Assembly: GCF_038502225.1 (NCBI RefSeq)
Contig: NC_091340.1
Location: 30,798,119 to 30,862,118 of the forward strand
Direction: 5' to 3'
Origin: Cherax quadricarinatus
Taxonomy: Eukaryota; Arthropoda; Malacostraca; Decapoda; Parastacidae
Length of the DNA: 64,000 bases
Program-made: the position numbers and the translations under genes
Notes under the pieces: generated by a model
Told to the model about the DNA's origin: nothing
The model's database searches: none
The model's input: the letters and a program-made list of their open reading frames with translations, nothing else
Part shown: one piece after another, positions 44,382-54,129 of the stretch
Layout of the letters: every line of letters starts with the position of its first letter
How positions within the stretch are numbered: position 1 is the first letter of the stretch

Positions 44382-44474
44382 CAACTGTTGTGTTCACTTT
44401 ACTTCAGAATAAATATAAATACTGCAGAGTTCCGGTCACTGTATTACACAGTGACCCCATGTGTCAGAAGTGTG
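44382..44474. other. Junction between two satellites
   Basis: About 90 bp of unique sequence separating the 25-bp and 31-bp arrays. It includes a small inverted repeat (GGTCACTGTATTACACAGTGACC). No gene seen. Confidence 0.6.
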
Positions 44475-47400
44475 TCCTACGAGGACAGACCGAGGGCACT
44501 GTCTATCCTTCGAGAACAGACCGAGGGCACTGTCTCTCCTACGAGGACAGACCGAGGGCACTGTCTATCCTACGAGGACAGACCGAGGGCACTGTCTATC
44601 CTACGAGGACAGACTGAGAGCACTGTCTATCCTAAGAGGACAGACTGAGGGCACTGTCTATCCTACGAGAACAGACCAAGGGCACTGTCTCTCCTACGAG
44701 GACAGACCGAGGGCACTGTCTATCCTACGAGGACAGACCGAGGGCACTGTCTATCCTACGAGGACAGACTGAGAGCACTGTCTATCCTACGAGGACAGAC
44801 TGAGGGCACTGTCTATCCTACGAGAACAGACAGAGGGCACTGTCTCTCCTTCGAGGACAGACTGAGGGCACTGTCTATCCTACGAAGACAGACTGAGGGC
44901 ACTCTCTCTCCTACGAGGACAGACTGAGGGCACTCTCTATCCTACGAGGACAGACTGAGGACACTGTCTATCCTACGAAGACAGACCGAGGGCACTGTCT
45001 CTCCTACGAGGACAGACTGAGGGCACTGTCTATCCTACGAGGACAGACTGAGGGCACTGTCTATCCTACGAAGACAGACTGAGGGCACTGTCTCTCCTAC
45101 GAGGACAGACTGAGAGCACTGTCTATCCTACGAAGACAGACTGAGGGCACTGTCTATCCTACGAAGACAGACTGAGGGCACTGTCTCTCCTACGAGGACA
45201 GACTGAGAGCACTGTCTATCCTACGAGGACAGACTGAGGGCACTGTCTATCCTACGAAGACAGACTGAGGGCACTGTCTCTTCTACGAGGACAGACTGAG
45301 GGCACTGTCTATCCTACGAAGACAGACTGAGGGCACTGTCTCTCCTACGAGGACAGACTGAGGGCACTGTCTATCCTACGAGGACAGACTGAGGACACTG
45401 TCTATCCTACGAAGACAGACTGAGGTCACTGTCTTTCCTACGAGGACAGACTGAGGGCACTGTCTATCCTACGAGGACAGATTGAGGGCACTGTCTCTCC
45501 TACGAGGTTAGACTGAGGGCACTGTCTATCCTACGAAGACAGACTGAGGGTACTGTCTATCCTACGAAGACAGACTGAGGGCACTGTCTATCCTACGAAG
45601 ACAGACTGAGGGCACTGTCTATCCTACGAAGCCAGGCTGAGGGCACTGTCCATCCTACGAAGACAGACTGAGGGCACTGTCTCTCCTACGAGTACAGACT
45701 GAGGGCACTGTCTATCCTACGAGGACAGACTGAGGGCACTGTCTATCCTACGAAGACAGACTGAGGGCACTGTCTATCCTACGATGACAGACTGAGGGCA
45801 CTGTCTCTCCTGCGAGGACAGACTGAGGGCACTGTCTCTCCTACGAAGACAGACTGAGGGCACTGTCTATCCTACGAAGACAGACTGAGGGCACTGTCTA
45901 TCCTACGAAGACAGACTGAGGGCACTGTCTATCCTACGAAGACAGACTGAGGGCACTGTCCATCCTACGAAGACAGACTGAGGGCACTGTCTCTCCTACG
46001 AGGACAGACTGCGGGCACTGTCTATCCTACGAGGACAGACTGAGGGCACTGTCTATCCTACGAAGACAGACTGAGGGCACTGTCTCTCCTACGAGGACGG
46101 ACTGAGGGCACTGTCTCTCCTACGAGGACAGACTGAGGGCACTGTCTCTCCTACGAGGACAGACTGAGGGCACTGTCTCTCCTACGAGGACGGACTGGTG
46201 GCACTGTCTCTCCTACGAGGACAGACTGAGGGCACTGTCTATCCTACGAGGACAGACTGAGGGCACTGTCTATCCTACGAAGACAGACTGAGGGCACTGT
46301 CTATCCTACGATGACAGACTGAGGGCACTGTCTCTCCTGCGAGGACAGACTGAGGGCACTGTCTCTCCTACGAAGAGAGACTGAGGGCACTGTCTATCCT
46401 ACGAAGACAGACTGAGGGCACTGTCTATCCTACGAAGACAGACTGAGGGCACTGTCTATCCTACGAAGACAGACTGAGGGCACTGTCTATCCTACGAAGA
46501 CAGACTGAGGGCACTGTCTCTCCTACGAGGACAGACTGCGGGCACTGTCTATCCTACGAGGACAGACTGAGGGCACTGTCTATCCTACGAAGACAGACTG
46601 AGGGCACTGTCTCTCCTACGAGGACGGACTGAGGGCACTGTCTCTCCTACGAGGACAGACTGAGGGCACTGTCTCTCCTACGAGGACAGACTGAGGGCAC
46701 TGTCTCTCCTACGAGGACGGACTGGTGGCACTGTCTCTCCTACGAGGACAGACTGAGGGCACTGTCTCTCCTACGAGGACACACTGACTGCACTGTCTCT
46801 CCTACGAGGACGGACTGAGGGCACTGTCTCTCCTACGAGGACGCACTGAGGGCACTGTCTCTCCTACGAGGGCGCACTGACTGCACTGTCTCTCCTACGA
46901 GGACAGACTGAGGGCACTGTCTCTCCTACGAGGACACACTGACTGCACTGTCTCTCCTACGAGGACAGACTGAGGGCACTGTCTCTCCTAAGAGGACAGA
47001 CTGAGGGCACTGTCTATCCTACGAGGACAGACTGAGGGCACTGTCTATCCTACGAGGACAGACTGAGGGCACTGTCTATCCTACGAGGACAGACTGAGAG
47101 CACTGTCTATCCTACGAGGACTGACTGAGGGCACTGTCTATCCTACGAGGACAGACTGAGGGCACTGTCTATCCTACGAGGACAGACTGAGGGCACTGTC
47201 TATCCTACGAGGACAGACTGAGGACACTGTCTATCCTACGAAGACAGACTGAGGGCACTGTCTTTCCTACGAGGACACACTGAGGGCACTGTCTATCCTA
47301 CGAGGACAGATTGAGAGCACTGTCTCTCCTACGAGGTTAGACTGAGGGCACTGTCTATCCTACGAAGACAGACTGAGGGTACTGTCTATCCTACGAAGAC

Positions 47401-50290
47401 AGACTGAGGGCACTGTCTATCCTACGAAGACAGACTGAGGGCACTGTCTATCCTACGAAGCCAGGCTGAGGGCACTGTTTATCCTACGAAGACAGACTGA
47501 GGGCACTGTCTCTCCTACGAGGACAGACTGAGGGCACTGTCTATCCTACGAGGACAGACTGAGGGCACTGTCTATCCTACGAAGACAGACTGAGGGCACT
47601 GTCTATCCTAAGATGACAGACTGAGGGCACTGTCTCTCCTGCGAGGACAGACTGAGGGCACTGTCTCTCCTACGAAGACAGACTGAGGGCACTGTCTATC
47701 CTACGAAGACAGACTGAGGGCACTGTCTATCCTAGGAAGACAGAATGAGGGCACTGTCTCTCCTACGAAGACAGACTGAGGGCACTGTCTCTCCTACGAG
47801 GACAGAGTGAGGACACTGTCTATCCTACGAGGACAGACTGAGGGCACTGTCTCTCCTGCGAGGACGGACTGAGGGCACTGTCTCTCATACGAGGACGGAC
47901 TGAGGGCACTGTCTATCCTACGAAGACAGACTGAGAGCACTGTCTCTCCTACAAAGACAGACTGAGGGCACTGTCTATCCTACGAGGGCTGACTGAGGGC
48001 ACTGTCTCTCCTACGAGAACGGACTGAGAGCACTGTCTCTCCTACGAGGACAGACTGAGGGAACTCTCTCTCCTACGAGGACGGACTGATGGCACTGTCT
48101 CTCCTACGAGGACGCACTGACTGCACTGTCTCTCCTACGAGGACACACTGACTGCACTATCTCTCCTACGAGGACGGACTTATGGCACTGTCTCTCCTAC
48201 GAGGACGCACTGACTGCACTGTCTCTCCTACGAGGACAGACTGAGGGCACTGTCTCTCCTACGAGGACACACTGACTGCACTGTCTCTCCTACGAGGACA
48301 GACTGAGGGCACTGTCTCTCCTAAGAGGACAGACTGAGGGCACTGTCTATCCTACGAGGACAGACTGAGGGCACTGTCTATCCTACGAAGACAGACTGAG
48401 GGCACTGTCTATCCTAGGAAGACAGAATGAGGGCACTGTCTCTCCTACGAAGACAGACTGAGGGCACTGTCTCTCCTACGAGGACAGAGTGAGGACACTG
48501 TCTATCCTACGAGGACAGACTGAGGGCACTGTCTCTCCTGCGAGGACGGACTGAGGGCACTGTCTCTCATACGAGGACGGACTGAGGGCACTGTCTATCC
48601 TACGAAGACAGACTGAGAGCACTGTCTCTCCTACAAAGACAGACTGAGGGCACTGTCTATCCTACGAGGGCTGACTGAGGGCACTGTCTCTCCTACGAGA
48701 ACGGACTGAGAGCACTGTCTCTCCTACGAGGACAGACTGAGGGAACTCTCTCTCCTACGAGGACGGACTGATGGCACTGTCTCTCCTACGAGGACGCACT
48801 GACTGCACTGTCTCTCCTACGAGGACACACTGACTGCACTATCTCTCCTACGAGGACGGACTTATGGCACTGTCTCTCCTACGAGGACGCACTGACTGCA
48901 CTGTCTCTCCTACGAGGACAGACTGAGGGCACTGTCTCTCCTACGAGGACACACTGACTGCACTGTCTCTCCTACGAGGACAGACTGAGGGCACTGTCTC
49001 TCCTAAGAGGACAGACTGAGGGCACTGTCTATCCTACGAGGACAGACTGAGGGCACTGTCTATCCTACGAGGACAGACTGAGGGCACTCTCTATCCTACG
49101 AGGACAGACTGAGAGCACTGTCTATCCTACGAGGACTGACTGAGGGCACTGTCTATCCTACGAGGACAGACTGAGGGCACTGTCTATCCTACGAGGACAG
49201 ACTTAGGGCACTGTCTATCCTACGAGGATAGACTGAGGGTACTGTCTATCCTACGAGGATAGACTGAGGGCACTGTCTATCCTACGAGGATAGACTGAGG
49301 GCACTGTCTATCCTACGAGGACAGACTGAGGGCACTGTCTATCCTACGAGGACAGACTGAGGGCACTGTCTATCCTACGAGGACAGACTGAGGGTACTGT
49401 CTATCCTACGAGGATAGACTGAGGGCACTGTCTATCCTACGAGGACAGACTGAGGGAACTGTCTATCCTACGAGGACAGACTGAGGGCACTGTCTATCCT
49501 ACGAGGACAGACTGAGGGCACTGTCTCTCCTACGAGGACAGACTGAGGGTACTGTCTATCCTACGAGGACAGACTGAGGGTACTGTCTATCCTACGAGGA
49601 CAGACTGAGGGCACTGTCTATCCTACGAGGATAGACTGAGGGCACTGTCTATCCTACGAGGACAGACTGAGGGCACTGTCTATCCTACGAGGACAGACTG
49701 AGGGCACTGTCTATCCTACGAGGACAGACTGAGGGTACTGTCTATCCTACGAGGATAGACTGAGGGCACTGTCTATCCTACGAGGACAGACTGAGGGCAC
49801 TGTCTATCCTACGAGGACAGACTGAGGGCACTGTCTATCCTACGAGGACAGACTGAGGGCACTGTCTCTCCTACGAGGACAGACTGAGGGTACTGTCTAT
49901 CCTACGAGGACAGACTGAGGGTACTGTCTATCCTACGAGGACAGACTGAGGGCACTGTCTATCCTACGAGGATAGACTGAGGGCACTGTCTATCGTACGA
50001 GGACAGACTGAGGGTACTGTCTACCCTACGAGGATAGACTGAGGGTACTGTCTATCCTACGAGGACAGACTGAGGGTACTGTCTATCCTACGAGGATAGA
50101 CTGAGGGCACTGTCTATCCTACGAGGACAGACTGAGGGCACTGTCTATCCTACGAGGATAGACTGAGGGCACTGTCTATCCTACGAGGACAGACTGAGGG
50201 TACTGTCTATCCTACGAGGATAGACTGAGAGCACTGTCTATCCTACGAGGACAGACTGAGGGTACTGTCTATCCTACGAGGATAGACTAA
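44475..50290 (+). repeat. 31-bp satellite array, about 188 units, LINE-derived
   Basis: 5.8 kb of a 31-bp unit (for example 49352-49382; core CTACGAGGACAGACTGAGG). Variants (GAAGAC, GGAC, CACACTGACTGC) are clustered. A block with the same rare variants occurs at about 47731 and again at 48413, exactly 682 bp (22 units) later; another marker recurs at 45781 and 46308, 527 bp (17 units) apart. In one frame the unit reads SYEDRLRAL; the last unit continues without break into the RT C-terminus of an F3 LINE. Because 31 is not a multiple of three the reading frame rotates and no long protein is meant. Confidence 0.96.
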
Positions 50291-50650
50291 GGACATTGAA
50301 TCTGCACTCTGTAGAAAGGCGTTGAATTAGGGACGATATGATTGAGATGTGTAAATGGTAGACAGGATTAAATAAATCGCTTGAAAATAACGTGTTTGAA
50401 CTATCTAACCAAGACAGGACTAACAGCAGTGAGTTCAAGTTGGAAAAATTTTGATTTAGAAAGGATATAGGAAAGCATTGGTTTGGTAATAGAGTTGTGG
50501 ATGAGTGGAACAAACTCCCGAATAGCGTTGTTGAAGCTAAAACCTTGTGTAGCTTAGAAACGGCTTAGACAATTACATGAGTGGGTTTGAGTTCGACCTG
50601 CCTAGCATGAGCCATTAGACTTTCAGCAATGCTCCTTCCTTCTTAGGTTA
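50260..50650 (+). pseudogene. F3 LINE reverse transcriptase C-terminus and 3' end
   Basis: Plus-strand end of a CR1-like LINE. Directly out of the last satellite unit it reads SYEDRLRTLNLHSVERR, IRDDMIEMCKW, NKSLENNVFELSNQDRT, FRKDIGKHWFGNRVVDEWNKLPNSVVEAKTL. This is the conserved C-terminal signature downstream of a LINE RT and parallels SYEERLREIGLTTLEDRR of F1. Stops at several places (for example within ERR-IRDD and KF-FRKD) show decay. The 3' end has GACCTGCCTAGCATG and CAATGCTCCTTCC, similar to the ends at 9598-9984. The catalytic domain is absent; the satellite lies where it should be. Confidence 0.82.
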
Positions 50651-50679
50651 TTGTGTCAACTAGGACTCTAGTGAACTAT

Positions 50680-50800
50680 TCAGCAGTATACATGAGTAGC
50701 TGACCAGCCAGGTTGTGGTTCCTTCGTTGGATTGTGTGAGACCAGCAAAAACAGCCTGGTTGATCAGGCTTTGATCCACCGTATTACACACACAGGTAAA
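50680..50800 (+). mobile_element. F2-type LINE 3'-end fragment
   Basis: CTGACCAGCCAGG and CAGCCTGGTTGATCAGGC match the 3' ends of F2 copies at 6040-6130 and 63245-63330. Only about 120 bp remain. Confidence 0.7.
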
Positions 50801-51144
50801 GTCCTGTGGCCTGCACACTTGGCTGTAGCACAATAACCAAGGTAGGAATGTGGAACGAGCACAAATCAGCAGTGAGTATATACTCACGTATACTTTTCCT
50901 TCACCAAAACATTATCCAAGTATATATACAGTGTATATACTGTGTATATACACCAGATTTAAATGGTTATAATCATGGCCATAATTTTTAAAGGAGCAGA
51001 CCGATAAGCTTCAGCTGCGGATCATCATATGATTAAGACCAGCATCAGGAAACACTTGTACTGTTTCCTGACAAACCTTACCTAACCTAACTATGTACAA
51101 AGCAAGTTCGGCAAGCAAGAGACACAGTGAGAACTGTGAGCAAC
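50801..51144. other. Spacer with hairpins, no gene
   Basis: Contains TATATACAGTGTATATACTGTGT near 50920-50945 and a hairpin AGGAAACA/TGTTTCCT at 51046-51070, followed by ACCTTACCTAACCTAAC, a short stretch resembling the arthropod telomeric unit. Probably another old interspersed repeat; not identified. Confidence 0.5.
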
Positions 51145-51452
51145 CAGACTTAATTAAGATAGGATTTCGTTCGGATTTTTAACCCAGGAGGGTTAGCCAC
51201 CCAAGATAATCCAAGAAAGTCAGTGCGTCATCGAGGACTGTCTAACTTATTTCCATTGGGGTCCTCAATCTTGTCCCCCAGGATGCCACCCACACCAGCT
51301 GACCAACACCCAAGTACCTATTTGCTGCTAGGTGAACAGGACAACAGGTGTAAGGAAACGCGTCGAAATGTTTTCACCCCGTGCGGAATCGAACCCGAGC
51401 CCTCCGCGTGTGAAGCGGGAGCTTTGCCAGCCAGGCCACGGGGTCACCCATG
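51145..51452 (-). mobile_element. tRNA-Val-derived SINE
   Basis: On the minus strand a tRNA-like head (51443-51377) is followed by a body with CCTGTTGTCCTGTTCACC, GCATCCTGGGGGACAAG and a 3' part ending near AATCCTATCTTAATT. The head keeps a 7-bp acceptor stem (CCCCGTG/CACGGGG), an A box (TGGCCTGGCTGG), an anticodon arm CCGC-TTCACAC-GCGG with anticodon CAC (Val), and a B box GGTTCGATTCC. Such tRNA-headed SINEs carry their own RNA polymerase III promoter and are moved by LINE machinery. Length about 300 bp. No clear target duplication was found. Confidence 0.85.
51377..51443 (-). tRNA. tRNA-Val(CAC)-like head of the SINE (not a functional tRNA gene)
   Basis: 67-nt cloverleaf-like unit: acceptor stem CCCCGTG/CACGGGG, anticodon loop TTCACAC, T loop TTCGATT. 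It is shorter than a normal tRNA-Val and continues straight into SINE body, so it is taken as the SINE promoter head rather than a tRNA gene. Confidence 0.6.
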
Positions 51453-51523
51453 GCCTGGCAGTGTTCTGCCAGTGTTGCTTCACGAGTCCCAGACATCCCT
51501 TCAAAACACTGACGAACTTCCTG

Positions 51524-51735
51524 GTCATGGACTGGGTCGTGGACTGGGTCATGGACTGGGTCATGGACTGGGTCATGGACTGGGTCATGGACTTGGTCGT
51601 GGACTGGGTCATGGACTGGGTCATGGACTTGGTCAAGGACTGGGTCGTGGACTGGGTCATGGACTGGGTCATGGACTGGGTCATGGACTTGGTCATGGAC
51701 TGGGTCATGGACTGGGTCATGGACTGGGTCCCGGG
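51524..51735. repeat. 12-bp minisatellite
   Basis: About 17 units of GGTCATGGACTG with CGTGG and ACTTGG variants. As 12 is a multiple of three, all frames stay open and produce artificial tetrapeptide repeats on both strands. Confidence 0.95.
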
Positions 51736-51764
51736 GATGTTGGTCCCCGGACCACGTTCCAGGT

Positions 51765-53690
51765 ATACTGTAGGTATCCCTGCTATATGGGGTATATAGG
51801 AGTGAATATCCCTGCCACATGGGAGACAGGTATAAAGGAGTGTAAATTAATGCTATATTTGGGTATAGGAGTGTATATCCCTCATATAAGGGTATATATT
51901 AGTGAATAGCGTTGATAAAGGGGTACATAAGGGACATGTAATTGTGTATCCCTTTCATGTGGGGATATACGAATGTAAATCCCTACTATGTGGAGAAATT
52001 AACAATTGCACTCATACGAGTGTACATTCACGCTATATGGGGTATAAACGAGTTAATATCCCTGCTATATAGAGTATATGTGAGTTAATATCCCTACTAT
52101 ACAAAGTATATACGAGTGAATATCCCTGTTAAATAGAGTATAAACGAGTGAATATTTCTGTTATATACAGTTAATATGAGTGGTTATCCCTGATATATGA
52201 GGCATATACGAGTGAATATTCTTGCTATTTAGGGGATATACAAGTGAATATTCCTCCTATATGGTGTATATACGAGTGAATATTCCTGCTTTATAAGGAA
52301 CATGCGATTCAATATTCATGACATATAGGGTGAATATCCCTGCTATATAGGATGAATAAGAGTGAATATCACTGCTATATGGGTATGTATTAGTGAATAT
52401 CCCTGGTGTATGGGGTATATATACAAACATATATCCCTGGTATATGAGGGCGTATATACGAGCATATATCCCCGGTGTATGGGGATGTATATACAGCGTA
52501 TATCCCTGGTGTACGGGATGTATATACAGCGTATATCCCTGGTGTATGGGGATGTATATACAGCGTATATCCCTGGTGTATGGGGGTGTATATACAGCGT
52601 ATATCCCTGGTGTATGGGGTGAATATACAGTGTATATGCCTGGTGTATAGGGATGCATATACAGCGTATATACCTGGTGTAAGGGGTGTATATACAGCGT
52701 ATATCTCTGGTGTATAGGGATGTATATACAGCGTATATACCTGGTGTATTGAGGTGTATATACAGCGTATATCCCTGGTGTATGGGGTGTATATACAGCG
52801 TATATCCCTGGTGTATCGGAGAGTATATACAGCTTATATCCCTGGTGTATGGGGATGTATATACAGCGTATATCCCTGGTGTATGGGGGTGTATATACAG
52901 CGTATATCCCTGGTGTATAGGGATGTATATACAGCGTATATACCTGGTGAATGGGGGTGTATATACAGCGTATATCCCTGGTGTATAGGGATGTATATAC
53001 AGCGTATATACCTGGTGTATGGAGGTGTATATACAGCGTATATCCCTGGTGAATGGGGTGTATATACAGCGTATATCCCTTGTGTATCGGGGTGTATATA
53101 CAGCGTATATCCCTGGTGTATGGGGGTGTATATACGAGCGTATATCCCTGGTGTATGGGGGTATATACACAGCGTATATACCTGGTGTATGAAGGTGTAT
53201 ATACGAGCGTATATCCCTGGTGTTTAGGGTGTATATACAGCATATATCCCTGGTGTATGGGATGTATATACAGTGTATATGCCTGGTGTATAGGGATCCA
53301 TATACAGCGTATATACCTGGTGTATGTGGATGTATATACAGCTTATATCCCTGGTGTATAGGGATGTATATACAGCGTATATACCTGGTGTATGGAGGTG
53401 TATATACAGCGTATATCCCTGGTGTATGGGGTGTATATACAGCGTATATCCCTGGTGTATGGGGTGTATATACAGCATATATCCCTGGTGTATGGGGATG
53501 TATATAAGAGCGTATATCCCTGGTGTATGGGGGTGTATATACAGCGTATATCCCTGGTGTATGGGGGTGTATATACAGCGTATATCCCTGGTGTATGGGG
53601 GTGTATATACAGCGTATATCCCTGGTGTATGGGGGTGTATATACAGCGTATATCCCTGGTGTATGGGGGTGTATATACAGCGTATATACA
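51765..53690. repeat. 34-bp minisatellite array with a diverged left flank
   Basis: From about 52400 to 53690 a 34-bp unit (for example 53541-53574; TATATACAGCGTATAT then CCCTGGTGTATGGGGG) repeats about 38 times. To the left, 51765-52400, older units of about 33 bp (CCCTGCTATATGG, GAGTGAATAT) grade into it. The TATATACAGCGTATAT half is nearly self-complementary. Long Ile/Tyr/His/Pro open frames on both strands are satellite translations. Confidence 0.95.
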
Positions 53691-53743
53691 TAGAGTGGCA
53701 ACCTGGTATGGTTCAATAGAGAGCGGCCATGTTGGCTAAGATC

Positions 53744-53777
53744 TCAGTGTGCGTGTGACCGTGGTGGGGGGAGGATA
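53744..53777 (+). promoter_or_regulatory. Arthropod core promoter: initiator plus DPE
   Basis: TCAGTG at 53744-53749 matches the arthropod initiator, giving a start at A 53746. GGATA at 53773-53777 lies exactly at +28 to +32 and fits the downstream promoter element RGWYV. No TATA box is seen at -30 (that region is unique and GC-richer than the satellite to its left). The combination lies 300 bp upstream of a signal-peptide ATG. Confidence 0.55.
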
Positions 53778-54047
53778 CACCGCGCCGCTGCTCTTCAACC
53801 CTCAGAGAGCCGCTCCATCCGGGCTCACAGAGCTTAATTTGGCAGAGCTATCACGGGGAAACAGCGACAGCTGTCAAGGGGGGAGGGAGGTGCTGTCTGT
53901 GTGCGTCTGTCGAGTGCCTTCCCCCCGTCGGTGATTGTGATATTTCAACTTCCACAAATCGATTTTTTTTATGCGTTGTGAGTGAAAATGAAGTGTTTTG
54001 GTGACTAGGTGTAGCTAGGTGCTTCCCTAGGTGCCTAGCTAGGTGCC
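53746..54047 (+). other. 5' untranslated leader of a candidate host gene
   Basis: About 302 nt from the initiator to the ATG, GC-rich in its first two thirds and free of the repeats found on both sides. It contains two tiny upstream ORFs (53971-53985, five codons including stop; 53988-54008, seven codons including stop), both closed before the main ATG, which could damp translation. The last 45 nt already contain four CTAGGTG motifs, the same motif that builds the array in the following intron. Confidence 0.5.
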
Positions 54048-54117
54048 ATGAGGCCTGCGGTGTTGTGTGTGCTACTGGCCATAGGAATAACCTACCCTTC
54101 AAGCACGTCCAGCTACG
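54048..54117 (+). CDS. First coding exon of a candidate secreted or membrane protein
   Basis: ATG at 54048 in a fair context (G at -3), with an in-frame TAG at 54036-54038 upstream that fixes this as the first Met. The 23 codons plus one base begin MRPAVLCVLLAIGITY and continue PSSTSSY: a basic residue, a 12-residue hydrophobic core and small residues, i.e. a typical signal peptide for entry into the secretory pathway. The exon ends ...TACG|GTAAGTAG, a consensus 5' splice donor (phase 1 intron). It is preceded by the Inr-DPE promoter and a non-repetitive leader. The gene cannot be named from a signal peptide alone. No convincing second exon was found in the following 9.9 kb, so the intron may run past the window. 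A chance match of all four signals is possible but unlikely. Confidence 0.6.
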
Positions 54118-54129
54118 GTAAGTAGTAAC

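Noticed and set aside
44388..44772. Open frames with RGQTEGTVYPTRTD repeats that could look like a repeat protein
   Set aside because: The 31-bp unit rotates through all frames and stops appear with the first unit variants; it is a satellite, not a gene.
36881..50290. CRISPR-like arrays (regular short repeats)
   Set aside because: There are no unique spacers, units are contiguous, and the context is eukaryotic; these are tandem satellites.
51075..51095. Telomeric repeat (CCTAACCTAAC) near 51080
   Set aside because: Only two to three units; more likely part of an interspersed repeat than a telomeric tract.
51223..51909. 228-residue frame with GLGHGLGHGLG repeats
   Set aside because: The repeated part is the 12-bp minisatellite and the start is antisense SINE.
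52257..53739. Long Ile/Tyr/Pro/His open frames on both strands
   Set aside because: They coincide with the 34-bp minisatellite and are open because three units (102 bp) contain no stop; both strands are equally open.
53749..53934. 61-residue frame in the leader region
   Set aside because: It opens without an ATG in context, has no signal or domain, and overlaps the promoter and leader; the downstream ATG with signal peptide is more credible.
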